Shown one piece after another: positions 18,647 to 27,213 of a stretch of 64,000 bases of DNA. Within the stretch, counting starts at the first letter, position 1; each line of letters starts with the position of its first letter. The stretch comes from Frankiales bacterium. Its GTDB lineage: Bacteria; Actinomycetota; Actinomycetes; Mycobacteriales; Jatrophihabitantaceae. The translations under genes and the position numbers were made by a program. Location of the stretch: the NCBI GenBank assembly GCA_025966315.1, contig JAOPUZ010000048.1, forward strand, positions 225,300-289,299. Reading direction: 5' to 3'. Under the pieces are notes generated by a model. The model made no database searches. It saw only the letters and a list, made by a program, of their open reading frames with translations, and was not told the origin of the DNA.

Positions 18647-20295
18647 CGACAACGCCCCGGTTTTCCGTCCTCACGCCGGTGTACGACCCAGCCGTCGACG
18701 TGCTGCGCGCGATGATCGACTCGGTGACGGATCAGAGTTGCCCGGACTGGGAGTTGATCCTCGTCGATGACTGCTCGCCGAACCCCGCGGTACGCGCGGA
18801 GTTGAAACGTGCGGCCGCGCTGGATGCTCGAATCCGGGTGTCGTTCAACGACGTGAACCTTGGTATCGCCGGCACGTCCCAGCGTGCGCTTGAACTGGCC
18901 CGCGGCCAATTCGTGGCGCTGCTCGACCACGATGACGCGCTCAGCCCGAACGCGTTGTCGGTCGTTGCCGACGCGTTGCAGCCGGACACCGATTACCTGT
19001 ACAGCGACGAGGACAAGATCAACCCGAGCGGCGATTACGTTGACCCGTTCCGCAAACCGATCTGGTCCCCGGAACGGCTGCGGTCCCAGATGTACACCGG
19101 CCATCTTTCGGTATTGCGCACCTCGCTGACGCGCGAGGTCGGTGGCTTCCGGGCCGGCTTTGACGGGTCCCAGGACCACGATCTGGTGCTCCGGGTGACC
19201 GAGCAGGCCCGCGGCGTGGTCCACATTCCCGAGATCCTCTATCACTGGCGAGTTGTGCCCGGTTCGACGGCGGCCAACCCGACGGCCAAGTCCTATGCCT
19301 GGGAGGCCGGTCGCAAGGCGGTCGCCGAACATGCCGTACGTACCGGCGTAGGCGTCGGCGCGGACTTCGGTCCATTGCCGGGGACCTACCGGGTGCAGCG
19401 GATGCTGCCCCCCGACGTGTCCGTGAGCATCGTGATCCCGACCCGCGGCAGTGCCGGACTGGTCTGGGGACTGCACCGGTGTTTCGTGCTGGACGCCGTC
19501 CGTTCCGCGCTGTCCCACACCAACCATGACAACGTCGAGATCGTGGCCGTCTGCGATACCGCCACGCCGCGCTGGGTTATCGACGAGCTGCGCGTGATCG
19601 CCGGCGATAAACTTGTCGTCGTCGACTACGACGAGCCTTTCAATTTCAGTCGAAAGTGCAATGCGGGCTACCTCGCGGCCCGCGGTGACGTACTGGTCAT
19701 GTTGAACGACGACGTCGAGATCACCTCTCGCCAATGGCTGGAGAATCTGGTCGCGCCGTTGCTCGATCACGGTGTGGGTCTCACCGGCGCGAAGCTGTTC
19801 TATTCCGACGGCACGATTCAGCACGGCGGTCACCTGTACGACCGCCAGGAATACAGCCACGCCTTCCTCGGCTCGGGGGCCGATTCGACCGAGGGATTCT
19901 CGGCGCTGTTCCTGGACCGGGAAGTCTCCGGCGTGACCGCGGCCTGTGCCGCCATCCGGCGCGACACCTTCGAAGAAGTAGGCGGGTTCTGCGAGGACCT
20001 ACCCGGCAACTTCAACGACGTCGACTTCTGTTTCAAGATCACCGCTTCCGGTTATCGCATCGTCTGGATGGCGCACGTCGAGTCGTTCCACTTCGAATCG
20101 CGCACCCGCGAACCGAAGGTGCACAGCTGGGAGCAACGCCGCGTCATGAACCGCTGGGGCGGGTATGACGTCGACCCGTACCTACCGCGGCCCAACAACA
20201 ACAACGGCCAGATCCCGGCCGCCCGGCGAACCCGGGCCCAACGCCGCCGCCATAGCGGTATCGACGCTCCCGCTGTGCTGCCCTCGCCGCGCTGA
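18643..20295 (+). CDS. glycosyltransferase family 2 with two GT-A domains
   Basis: About 550 residues. The first GT-A domain (residues 5-210) has FSVLTPVYDP, LVDDCSPNP, ALLDHDDALSPNAL and YSDEDKI; the second (residues 260-500) has VSIVIPTRGS, NFSRKCNAGYLAARGDVL, MLNDDVEITS and NFNDVDFCFKI. Each has its own DxD-type motif, so the enzyme may add two sugars. The last residues are basic and end inside a 35-bp tandem duplication. The start overlaps the preceding stop by 4 bases, so the pair forms an operon. Confidence 0.87.
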   Translation: MTTTPRFSVLTPVYDPAVDVLRAMIDSVTDQSCPDWELILVDDCSPNPAVRAELKRAAALDARIRVSFNDVNLGIAGTSQRALELARGQFVALLDHDDALSPNALSVVADALQPDTDYLYSDEDKINPSGDYVDPFRKPIWSPERLRSQMYTGHLSVLRTSLTREVGGFRAGFDGSQDHDLVLRVTEQARGVVHIPEILYHWRVVPGSTAANPTAKSYAWEAGRKAVAEHAVRTGVGVGADFGPLPGTYRVQRMLPPDVSVSIVIPTRGSAGLVWGLHRCFVLDAVRSALSHTNHDNVEIVAVCDTATPRWVIDELRVIAGDKLVVVDYDEPFNFSRKCNAGYLAARGDVLVMLNDDVEITSRQWLENLVAPLLDHGVGLTGAKLFYSDGTIQHGGHLYDRQEYSHAFLGSGADSTEGFSALFLDREVSGVTAACAAIRRDTFEEVGGFCEDLPGNFNDVDFCFKITASGYRIVWMAHVESFHFESRTREPKVHSWEQRRVMNRWGGYDVDPYLPRPNNNNGQIPAARRTRAQRRRHSGIDAPAVLPSPR

Positions 20296-20329
20296 TCGAC
20301 GTTCCCGCCGTGCTGCCCTCGCCGCGCTG
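20260..20329 (+). repeat. two tandem copies of a 35-bp unit spanning the stop codon
   Basis: The units 20260-20294 and 20295-20329 differ at 2 of 35 positions. The GT2 stop codon (20293-20295) falls on the junction, so the second copy is untranslated. It looks like a recent tandem duplication. Confidence 0.85.
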
Positions 20330-20444
20330 ATCGGCTGGCCCCGGCGGGTGGCTGTCGCCGTTGTATCAACGTCGCCGGGGTTCATCTCTATGAGAGCAGC
20401 AGCAGGCCCCGACGAGGCTTGCGCCCACGTCGTTGGAGGCTCCC

Positions 20445-21332
20445 ATGAAAAGCTGGTCCCGCATAGCTTTCGCGGCGGCGGTGATTGCGGCGACGGCCGG
20501 CGTCACCACCGCGTCGTTAGCCGCGACGAGCGGCGGCGCGGATACCCCCGCCGCCTACACGGCCCGCCCAGCCAGCCAGCCGCTCAAGGCCCCAACCCAG
20601 AGCGGCAAGGCATTTCAGAACCTCGCGGCGACGCCGCAGACCAAACCCGAACTGCTCTACGTACCGGTGACTCCGTGCCGGATCGTGGACACCCGCAAGG
20701 CCAGCGGCCCGATCGCCGCCAACGGACTGCGCATCGTCAACGTCTCCGGCACCATCGGCTTTGCCCCCCAAGGTGGAGTGGCCGGCGGCTGCGGCATTCC
20801 GGCCAACGCACTGTCCTTCACCGGCACGCTCGGCGTGATCGCCCCCTCCGGCAGCGGCGGCCTCAAATCCTGGCCGAACGGCTCCCCCGAGGTCAACGCG
20901 GCCGCGATCAACTACTTCCACGTTGCCGGTGCGGTAAGCAGCGGCGTCACCCTGACCATCCGTCCCAGCGCCGGCCAGAACCTGGTCTTGCGCAACCTCG
21001 GGCCGGCCGTGCACATCTACCTGGACGTCAGCGGCTACTTCGTCCCACACATCCAGGGCCTGATCGGCGCCGACGGCTCGATCTCCACCGGCACCTCGAG
21101 GATCGTCGCGGGCAGTCACCCGGGCACCGGTTCGTACTACATCACCCTGGACCGGCCGGCGCGCGAATGCTCGCCCAGCGCGGCCACGTACAACCTCTAT
21201 CACTACATCTCGGTGGGACTTTCCAGCTCCAGCACCCCGAACGTGATCAGCGTGTACAGCTGGGTGCTCGACCCGACGACGCACAAAGAGGTGCCGTCGG
21301 ACTACCCGTTCTTCCTGCAGGTCAGCTGCTGA
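20445..21332 (+). CDS. secreted protein with a C-R-I-V-D-T-R motif domain
   Basis: 295 residues; the ATG at 20445 follows GGAGG. A signal peptide (SWSRIAFAAAVIAATAGVTT) is cleaved near SLAATSG. The mature protein begins with an alanine/proline-rich linker, then VTPCRIVDTRKASGP, a motif seen in many actinobacterial and other secreted proteins of unknown role, followed by a beta-rich domain with IYLDVSGYFVP at about residue 195 and a final YPFFLQVSC. Four cysteines could form disulfides. It is probably a surface or exported beta-sandwich protein; a link to the glycan genes is positional only. Confidence 0.75.
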   Translation: MKSWSRIAFAAAVIAATAGVTTASLAATSGGADTPAAYTARPASQPLKAPTQSGKAFQNLAATPQTKPELLYVPVTPCRIVDTRKASGPIAANGLRIVNVSGTIGFAPQGGVAGGCGIPANALSFTGTLGVIAPSGSGGLKSWPNGSPEVNAAAINYFHVAGAVSSGVTLTIRPSAGQNLVLRNLGPAVHIYLDVSGYFVPHIQGLIGADGSISTGTSRIVAGSHPGTGSYYITLDRPARECSPSAATYNLYHYISVGLSSSSTPNVISVYSWVLDPTTHKEVPSDYPFFLQVSC

Positions 21333-21380
21333 CCTCGCCCAACGGCGACCTGAACCAGCCGTTGCGCATCCAGCACAGTG

Positions 21381-21423
21381 ACACCGACTACCCCGGGGCT
21401 ACGGCGCCGGGGTAGTCGGGTGT
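21381..21423. terminator. bidirectional hairpin terminator between convergent genes
   Basis: A stem of about 16 bp (ACACCGACTACCCCGG pairing with CCGGGGTAGTCGG plus TGT, one bulged base) separates convergent genes. The right arm also encodes the last residues of the leftward GT fusion. There is no U-tract, as is common in actinobacteria. Confidence 0.7.
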
Positions 21424-23927
21424 GCGCGGCGTTCCCCGTAGAGACGCTGCAGGCGACCGACAGCGCGCTTACCCAGCATGGCCGGGCCGCCCGCGTTGAG
21501 ATACTCCCGAGCCACCACCGCGTCGCGGACGAGGGTTTCGCGCACGCTCAGTCGCTGCCGACGCGACGACGTACGCAGCCGACGACCGCCGACGGCATCG
21601 GCCGCCCGCCGGGGCTCGGCACAGAACGCGGCCAGCGGTCCGACGGCGCGTGGCCAACGGAATTGCTCGCGCACGACTTCGATCCGCGTGGTGCAGGCCT
21701 TGGCGAATTCGGCGTCGTACAGGCACAGTTCGAGGGCCGCGGCCAATGCCTCGGGATCGCGTTCGGGCACGACGACACCCAGTCCCTCCGCCTCGACCAG
21801 GTCGGCAAACGCGTCGCCACTGGTGACGACCATCGGCAGCCCGGTCCAGAGGTAATCCAGGATCCGGGTCCGGAAGGACAGCGTGGTTTCGAGGTTATGG
21901 GTGTGCGTGCTCACGCCGACGTTGGCGTCGAGCAGGTAGTCGGCCCGCTTGTTGTAGTCGACCCAACCCTCATTGAAGAAGACGTGCCGGCCACTGAGCT
22001 CGAGCTCGTCGGCGAGCGTGCGGGTTCGGATGACCATGTCCATGGCCGGCACTTCCGGGTTGGGGTGCTGGGTCCCCAGGAAGAACAGCCGCACATCCGG
22101 CCTGCGGTCGGCCAGTATCGCCATCGCCCGGATCAAGGTCAGCGGGTCGAACCAGTCGTAGATGCCACCGGCCCACACGATCACCTTGTCCGCGCGGGAG
22201 ATTCCGGGCACGACGTCGCGGATGGCCGACCGTCGCTGGTGCGCCGGCTGGCTCGGCAGCCCGAACGGGACCACGTCGATCAGGGAGCGCAGGGTCGGAT
22301 CGGAGTCGTAGGTTCGCGGATTGAGGCGACTCATGCCGGCGAGCTGGCCGAGCCAGAAATCGCGTTGCTTCTCACTGGCGCAGATGAAGAAATCACCGCG
22401 GGTCAGCTGGTCGTTGAGCACCTCGGTCGTGGCGTTGACGTTCAGCGACCGCGCCTGCACGTCCTCGCCACGGCTCTGCTCGAGCTGTTCGACGTGCATC
22501 GGATCGTAAAGGTCCACCACCACGATCGCGTCGGTAGTGCCGATCCACGGCGCTCGCAGCAACAAAAACCCTTGCAGGACAACGACATCCGCCCACGCCA
22601 CATCCGGCATCAAGTCGTTGTACGCACGTTCGCCGCACTCGAAGGCCGCGTCTTGGATCTCACAGGAGGACGTCGACAGCAGCCGGACGTCGTTGCCGAC
22701 GGCCAGCTCCTGCGCGATATGGAAAGCCCGAATGGCCGGCCCGGCCATCTTGCCGGTGAGCGGATCGCCGGTGACCACGAGCACGCGATTCCGGCCGGCG
22801 AACAGGTCGGTCAGCGCGAACGCCTGCACCAGCGCGTCGTGCCCGCGCAGGTAACGTTCGATGGGCAGGGCCGGCTCGATCAGCTTGCCCATCAAGGGCG
22901 CGAGCTGCCGGTCCGTCCGCGTACGGTCCTGCTGAAGCTGGGTCCGGGTCACCTGCAGCGAGGGCAGCAATTCGACGAACCCGTCGACCGCGAACGCACC
23001 GGTCAGGCCCTGTTTGCTCACCAGGACGTCGGTTTCCTCGTCGCCACCCGAGCCCAGGGCGAGATCCAGGCTGGCCGAGTCGACCTCGCCGGTGGCCAGC
23101 CCACGGCGGACCGACAGGGCCAGCGCCGGGGCCAGCACGCGGGACAGGGTGTCGTCCTGCACGTTCTTGTACAGCGTCATCAGCGCATTTCGTTCGAGCA
23201 GGTACCACTCGCGGAACGAGCCGTACCCCTTCATCGACTGATGATGGCGGTGGAACACCAGCGAGCTCGGCACGTAGCGAACCCGGTGCCCCATCAGGTT
23301 CAGTCGCCAGCCGAAGTCGACGTCCTCGTAGAACATGAAGTAACGCTCGTCGAAGCCACCGAGTTCGGTGAACAGCTCGGTCCGCGTGACCAGGGCCGAC
23401 CCGGTTGCGAACAGCACATCGCGGGCCACGTCGGCGGTCCCGTCGTCAGGCAGACCCGCACCCGGCTTGTAACCCATGCCGTACCAGGCCAGCGCCGCGC
23501 CGGTGTAATCGACGTTGACGCCTTCCCAGTCGAGCACCTTGCTGGCCACGCAACCGATGGCGGCGTCGCCGGCCAGCACCGTGATCGCCTCGGTAAGCCA
23601 TGCCCGATCGGGACGAGCGTCGTTGTTGATAAAGGCCAGATACTCACCGCGGGCCAGCGCCGCCCCGAAGTTGCAGCCCCCGGTAAAGCCGCCGTTGACC
23701 GGGCTGGCCACAACTCGGACACCCGCGGGCGCCTGTTCGGTCAACCGTTCGAAACTGCCGTCGCCAGAAGCGTTGTCGACGCAGATCAGATCCAGCCGCC
23801 GAACGTCGAAGTCCAGTTCGGTCAGGGCTTGCAGGCAGGCCAGCGTGTCTTGCGTCCCGCGATAGTTCAAGACGACGACCGACACCAGGCCCGATTCGAG
23901 CGCGCCGTGTGCTGCGGAGCTCATCAA
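21399..23927 (-). CDS. bifunctional glycosyltransferase: GT2 domain fused to GT4 domain
   Basis: An 842-residue fusion. Residues about 15-300 are GT2 (VVLNYRGTQDTLACL, CVDNASGDGSFERL, VNGGFTGGCNFG, FINNDARPD, FMFYEDVDFGWRL). Residues about 375-790 are a GT4-like domain (GKMAGPAIRAFHIAQEL, DLYDPMHVEQLEQS, VWAGGIYDWFDPLTLIRA, LFFLGTQHPNPEVPAMDM, RILDYLWTGLPMV). The GT4 half is clearly paralogous to the separate gene at 28459, and the GT2 half resembles 27214. The classic GT4 E-x7-E is modified. Start at the first of two ATGs, overlapping the stop of the ABC ATPase gene. Confidence 0.88.
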   Translation of the reverse strand: MMSSAAHGALESGLVSVVVLNYRGTQDTLACLQALTELDFDVRRLDLICVDNASGDGSFERLTEQAPAGVRVVASPVNGGFTGGCNFGAALARGEYLAFINNDARPDRAWLTEAITVLAGDAAIGCVASKVLDWEGVNVDYTGAALAWYGMGYKPGAGLPDDGTADVARDVLFATGSALVTRTELFTELGGFDERYFMFYEDVDFGWRLNLMGHRVRYVPSSLVFHRHHQSMKGYGSFREWYLLERNALMTLYKNVQDDTLSRVLAPALALSVRRGLATGEVDSASLDLALGSGGDEETDVLVSKQGLTGAFAVDGFVELLPSLQVTRTQLQQDRTRTDRQLAPLMGKLIEPALPIERYLRGHDALVQAFALTDLFAGRNRVLVVTGDPLTGKMAGPAIRAFHIAQELAVGNDVRLLSTSSCEIQDAAFECGERAYNDLMPDVAWADVVVLQGFLLLRAPWIGTTDAIVVVDLYDPMHVEQLEQSRGEDVQARSLNVNATTEVLNDQLTRGDFFICASEKQRDFWLGQLAGMSRLNPRTYDSDPTLRSLIDVVPFGLPSQPAHQRRSAIRDVVPGISRADKVIVWAGGIYDWFDPLTLIRAMAILADRRPDVRLFFLGTQHPNPEVPAMDMVIRTRTLADELELSGRHVFFNEGWVDYNKRADYLLDANVGVSTHTHNLETTLSFRTRILDYLWTGLPMVVTSGDAFADLVEAEGLGVVVPERDPEALAAALELCLYDAEFAKACTTRIEVVREQFRWPRAVGPLAAFCAEPRRAADAVGGRRLRTSSRRQRLSVRETLVRDAVVAREYLNAGGPAMLGKRAVGRLQRLYGERRAHPTTPAP

Positions 23928-25282
23928 CCGGCTGCTTTCTGCTCTCGCGGATTCTCGAACTCCGTCGATACCGCTGGTGCGGCGGCGGCTGGCACTGCCG
24001 GTGCGGCCGATGCTGCCTCGACCAGTGCCGCCGCTCCGGCGACGTCGATATGGAAGGGTCCCGGACTGGCGTCGCCGCCGGGCGTGGCCGACCAGGTGCC
24101 GCCGAGGGCGACGATGCCGCCCGATTCACGCGGCGTGCCGCTCTCGACGTCGAACCGCACGCAGTGACGCAGGAAGTCGTAGACGTGATTGGTGGTGTAG
24201 TCCGAGATTGCGGCCAGCAACTGGAACGACCCTGGCTGCAGCATCAGCCGGTCGATGGTCAGCTCGAACGTGCCGACCCCCTCGATGTAATCGGGGACGA
24301 CTTGCCCATCCCGACTGTGATGGGCCCAGGCGTACGTGCCGTCCAGGGTTTCCAGAGCGAGGCCGAATACGGGCTGCTCGATCCGCTCATTCGCCTTGTA
24401 ACGCAAGCGGAAAGTCACTTGCTCGCCGGTCCGTACGGCGCTGGTCGGCTGGCGCTGCGGGCCGAGCAGCTCGACCGACTCGAAGGTGGCCTCACCACTG
24501 CCCCACCGCTGAACGTCAGCCCCATCCGGCGCCTCGTGCACCGTGTTCGACGTGTGCGCGGCGTCGATGTAGGAATCGACCAATTCCGCGGCCGGACCGG
24601 CCCGGACGACCTTTCCGTGTTCGAGCCAGACCGCCGAGTCACACATGGTGCGCATCGAGTCCATGCCGTGGGACACGATGACCACCGTCTTGCCCGCACG
24701 GCGAAAGGCCAGGAATTTCTCCATGCACTTTTCTTGGAAGGCCGAGTCGCCGACCGCCAGCACCTCGTCGACCAACAGGATGTCCGGATCGACGTTGATC
24801 GCCACCGAGAAACCCAGACGCACGTACATGCCGGAGGAATAGTTCTTCACGGGTTGGTCGATGAATTGCTCGATACCCGCGAAGTCGACGATCTCGTCGA
24901 ATCGGGACGTGATTTCAGCCTTCTTCATACCGAGAATCGAGCCGTTGAGGTACACGTTCTCACGGCCGGACAATTCGGGATGGAACCCAGAACCCAGTTC
25001 GAGCAGCGCCGCCATCGATCCGCGGGTGCGTACCGAGCCGGAATTCGGCCGATAAATGCCCGCGATGATCTTGAGCAGGGTGGATTTGCCTGAACCGTTC
25101 TCACCGATCAGGCCAAACGTCGAACCCGTCGGAATGTCGAAGGTAACGTCTTGTAGGGCCATGAAGTCTTCGTACTGAGCCCGGCGACCGCGCATCAGCG
25201 CTGCCTTGAGTGACTGGTTTCGCTCGTGGTACAGCCGGAATTTCTTCGATACTGCTTCGACTGAGATCGCTGCTTCGGCCAT
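23924..25282 (-). CDS. wzt: polysaccharide ABC exporter ATPase (Wzt-like)
   Basis: 452 residues from the ATG of MAEAAISVEAVSKKF. Walker A is GENGSGKST, the signature is YSSGMYVRL, and Walker B is ILLVDEVLAVGD with the switch histidine in VSHGMDS. Residues about 260-410 form the extra beta-sandwich domain of the Wzt/TagH type, which in O-antigen exporters binds the polymer end. The last 40 residues are alanine/proline-rich. With the permease 2 bases upstream it forms a two-component exporter for a lipid-linked glycan or teichoic-acid-like polymer. Confidence 0.92.
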   Translation of the reverse strand: MAEAAISVEAVSKKFRLYHERNQSLKAALMRGRRAQYEDFMALQDVTFDIPTGSTFGLIGENGSGKSTLLKIIAGIYRPNSGSVRTRGSMAALLELGSGFHPELSGRENVYLNGSILGMKKAEITSRFDEIVDFAGIEQFIDQPVKNYSSGMYVRLGFSVAINVDPDILLVDEVLAVGDSAFQEKCMEKFLAFRRAGKTVVIVSHGMDSMRTMCDSAVWLEHGKVVRAGPAAELVDSYIDAAHTSNTVHEAPDGADVQRWGSGEATFESVELLGPQRQPTSAVRTGEQVTFRLRYKANERIEQPVFGLALETLDGTYAWAHHSRDGQVVPDYIEGVGTFELTIDRLMLQPGSFQLLAAISDYTTNHVYDFLRHCVRFDVESGTPRESGGIVALGGTWSATPGGDASPGPFHIDVAGAAALVEAASAAPAVPAAAAPAVSTEFENPREQKAAG

Positions 25283-25284
25283 GG

Positions 25285-26109
25285 CTAGAGCTCCTCCGCC
25301 AGGCGACCCTCGAACCGGTTGAACAACGCGAAGCCCAGGGCCAGCACCACCAGCGGCACCACGATGCAGTACAAGGTCGACGGCAACGTGGGCCACTTGT
25401 TGTTGTACAACAGGTCGCGGAACACCTCGCTGAACCGTTCCATCGGATTGAGCCGGTAAACGTCGATGATCCAGGGATGGTTGCCCTTGGCGGCACGGTC
25501 CGAAATCAGGCTCACCGAGTAGACGATCGGCGTCAGGTAGAACCACATCTGCATCAGGATGGCCACGAAATGCTGGGTGTCCCGGAAGTAGACATTGGCC
25601 ACGGCAAGCATGAAGCCGAAGCCCAGCGCCAGCGCCGTGATCAGCACCATGAACACCACGACGGCCGGCAGGAAGATGGTCGGATTGCCGCCGAAAACGT
25701 AGAGCACCACGACCAGCACCGACATCTCGAAGCACGAAGTGAACAGGCCGGCCAAGGCGGAGGAGATTATCAGGGTCGAACGCGGAAAATAGACTTTCTT
25801 GACCAGGTTCTCGTTGGCCAGCAGCGCGGACATCCCCGCGGTGAGCACGTTCGCGAACAACAGCCACGGCAACAACGCAGACGTCAGCCACAGTGCAAAG
25901 ACATCCATGCCCGACGGGTGTCCCGGCGGAATCGCCGCGCGCAGGACGAACCCGAACACCAGGGAGTAGATGATCATCTGGGCGAGCGGGTTCAGCAATG
26001 ACCACACCTGGCCCAGCGCGGTGCGCTTGTACTTGCCTTTGACTTCCCGGGCCGTCAGGTTGAACAGCAGCTCGCGAGAGGCGATGACCTCGGCCACGCT
26101 GTTCACCAT
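25285..26109 (-). CDS. wzm: polysaccharide ABC exporter permease (Wzm-like)
   Basis: 274 residues with six predicted membrane helices. Family marks: REVKGKYKRTALGQVWSLLNPL at the N-terminus, FGFVLRAAIP, FANVLTAGMSALLANENLVKK and the late segment LNPMERFSEVFRDLLYNN, as in ABC-2 permeases of O-antigen and teichoic-acid export. It is the first gene of a three-gene leftward run (permease, ATPase, GT2-GT4 fusion) with tight spacing, so the fusion enzyme probably builds the exported chain. Confidence 0.92.
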   Translation of the reverse strand: MVNSVAEVIASRELLFNLTAREVKGKYKRTALGQVWSLLNPLAQMIIYSLVFGFVLRAAIPPGHPSGMDVFALWLTSALLPWLLFANVLTAGMSALLANENLVKKVYFPRSTLIISSALAGLFTSCFEMSVLVVVLYVFGGNPTIFLPAVVVFMVLITALALGFGFMLAVANVYFRDTQHFVAILMQMWFYLTPIVYSVSLISDRAAKGNHPWIIDVYRLNPMERFSEVFRDLLYNNKWPTLPSTLYCIVVPLVVLALGFALFNRFEGRLAEEL

Positions 26110-26180
26110 GTGGTCACACGTGGGTCAACGGCGCGTGCACGGGCTGGACGGTAGGTGAGCACGACTGTGCAGTCTAACCG

Positions 26181-27155
26181 TCAGATGTCCGAGGACCCCG
26201 AAAGCCACCGCTTCACACGCTGACCGATCTTGCGGACCGAGTGATCGCTGAGCTGCGCGCTCAGCTGATCCCGCTCGCTCAACAGGGAGTCGCGCTGCCG
26301 AACCGCCTCGTCGTGGGCTCGCCGCAGATCGTCGACTTGATCCTGCAGCGCCGCGCGTTCGGTCGCCAGCGCGGCGGCGTCCGCCTCGCTGCGGGTCAGC
26401 TGGGCCTGCAGGTCACTGACCTGGCTGCGCAGGGCGTCCGTCCGCAAGGCCTGCTCGGTGACCAGCGCCGTGCTGTCGTCCGGGACGAGGCGCGCCACGA
26501 ATTGGTAGGTGACCGCCTCGGGGTCGGCGCGTAGCCGCTCGACCAGAGCCGGATCCTGATCCGCTTCGAGAACGCCGATCTCGGTGCTGAACAGATCCGC
26601 ATGGGTTCGGCGCAGATCAGCGACCACAAACCCGGCATCTCGCGCGAAGTCGACCAGCGACTCGGCGGTGAAGAATCGGGTGTGCGTTTCGTCCAGAATG
26701 CCGAGCTTGTTGTACCGGAATTGGCCGCTGAGCAGGGCGAGCCGCACGTCCCCGTGGGCAACGTTCGGGGTAGAAACCAGGATCGAGCCGCCCGGGCTGA
26801 GCAAGGCGCGAGCCGACCGCAACACCGGCAATGGATCACGCAGGTGTTCCAGCACGTCGCCGAAGATCACGACCTCGAAGCTGTGCGGTTCGAAAACGGT
26901 AGCCAGCTCAACCGTCTCGAGGTCGCCGACCAGGCAATCGATCATCCGGTCCCGGGCCAGCCGGGCAGTGTCCTCGCTGATCTCGAAGCCCCACACCTTG
27001 TTGCCCAGGGCGGTGAGCGCCTCGCCCAGGTACCCGGTGTCGCAGCCGACGTCGAGGACACGCTTGTTGGAGCCCGTCAGTTCGACGAGATAAGCGTGAC
27101 TCGTCCCGACCTGTTTCTTCAGGTCGAGCTCGATGTCGTACTTTGACAACGGCAT
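26181..27155 (-). CDS. class I SAM-dependent methyltransferase with C-terminal coiled coil
   Basis: 324 residues. Motif I is VLDVGCDTGYLGEALTALG, followed by WGFEISEDTARLAR, a GDLE acidic loop and VVIFGDVLEHLRDP, a standard layout for sugar or small-molecule methyltransferases (UbiE/Coq5-like). From about residue 225 a long heptad region runs to the end (SQVSDLQAQLTRSEAD, QDQVDDLRRAHDEAV), closing in VKRWLSGSSDI. The coiled-coil tail is reminiscent of chain-terminating methyltransferases that act as rulers beside Wzm/Wzt exporters such as WbdD; that role is inferred from context. Confidence 0.87.
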   Translation of the reverse strand: MPLSKYDIELDLKKQVGTSHAYLVELTGSNKRVLDVGCDTGYLGEALTALGNKVWGFEISEDTARLARDRMIDCLVGDLETVELATVFEPHSFEVVIFGDVLEHLRDPLPVLRSARALLSPGGSILVSTPNVAHGDVRLALLSGQFRYNKLGILDETHTRFFTAESLVDFARDAGFVVADLRRTHADLFSTEIGVLEADQDPALVERLRADPEAVTYQFVARLVPDDSTALVTEQALRTDALRSQVSDLQAQLTRSEADAAALATERAALQDQVDDLRRAHDEAVRQRDSLLSERDQLSAQLSDHSVRKIGQRVKRWLSGSSDI

Positions 27156-27213
27156 GGACGAGCCCTTCGTGGTCGACCCGATGTGTCATTGAGTTCGGTA
27201 ATCAGGAGCGTAG

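Noticed and set aside
25282..26005. N-terminal extension of the Wzt-like ATPase
   Set aside because: The upstream part of the open frame is a shadow of the permease gene; the ATPase starts at 25282.
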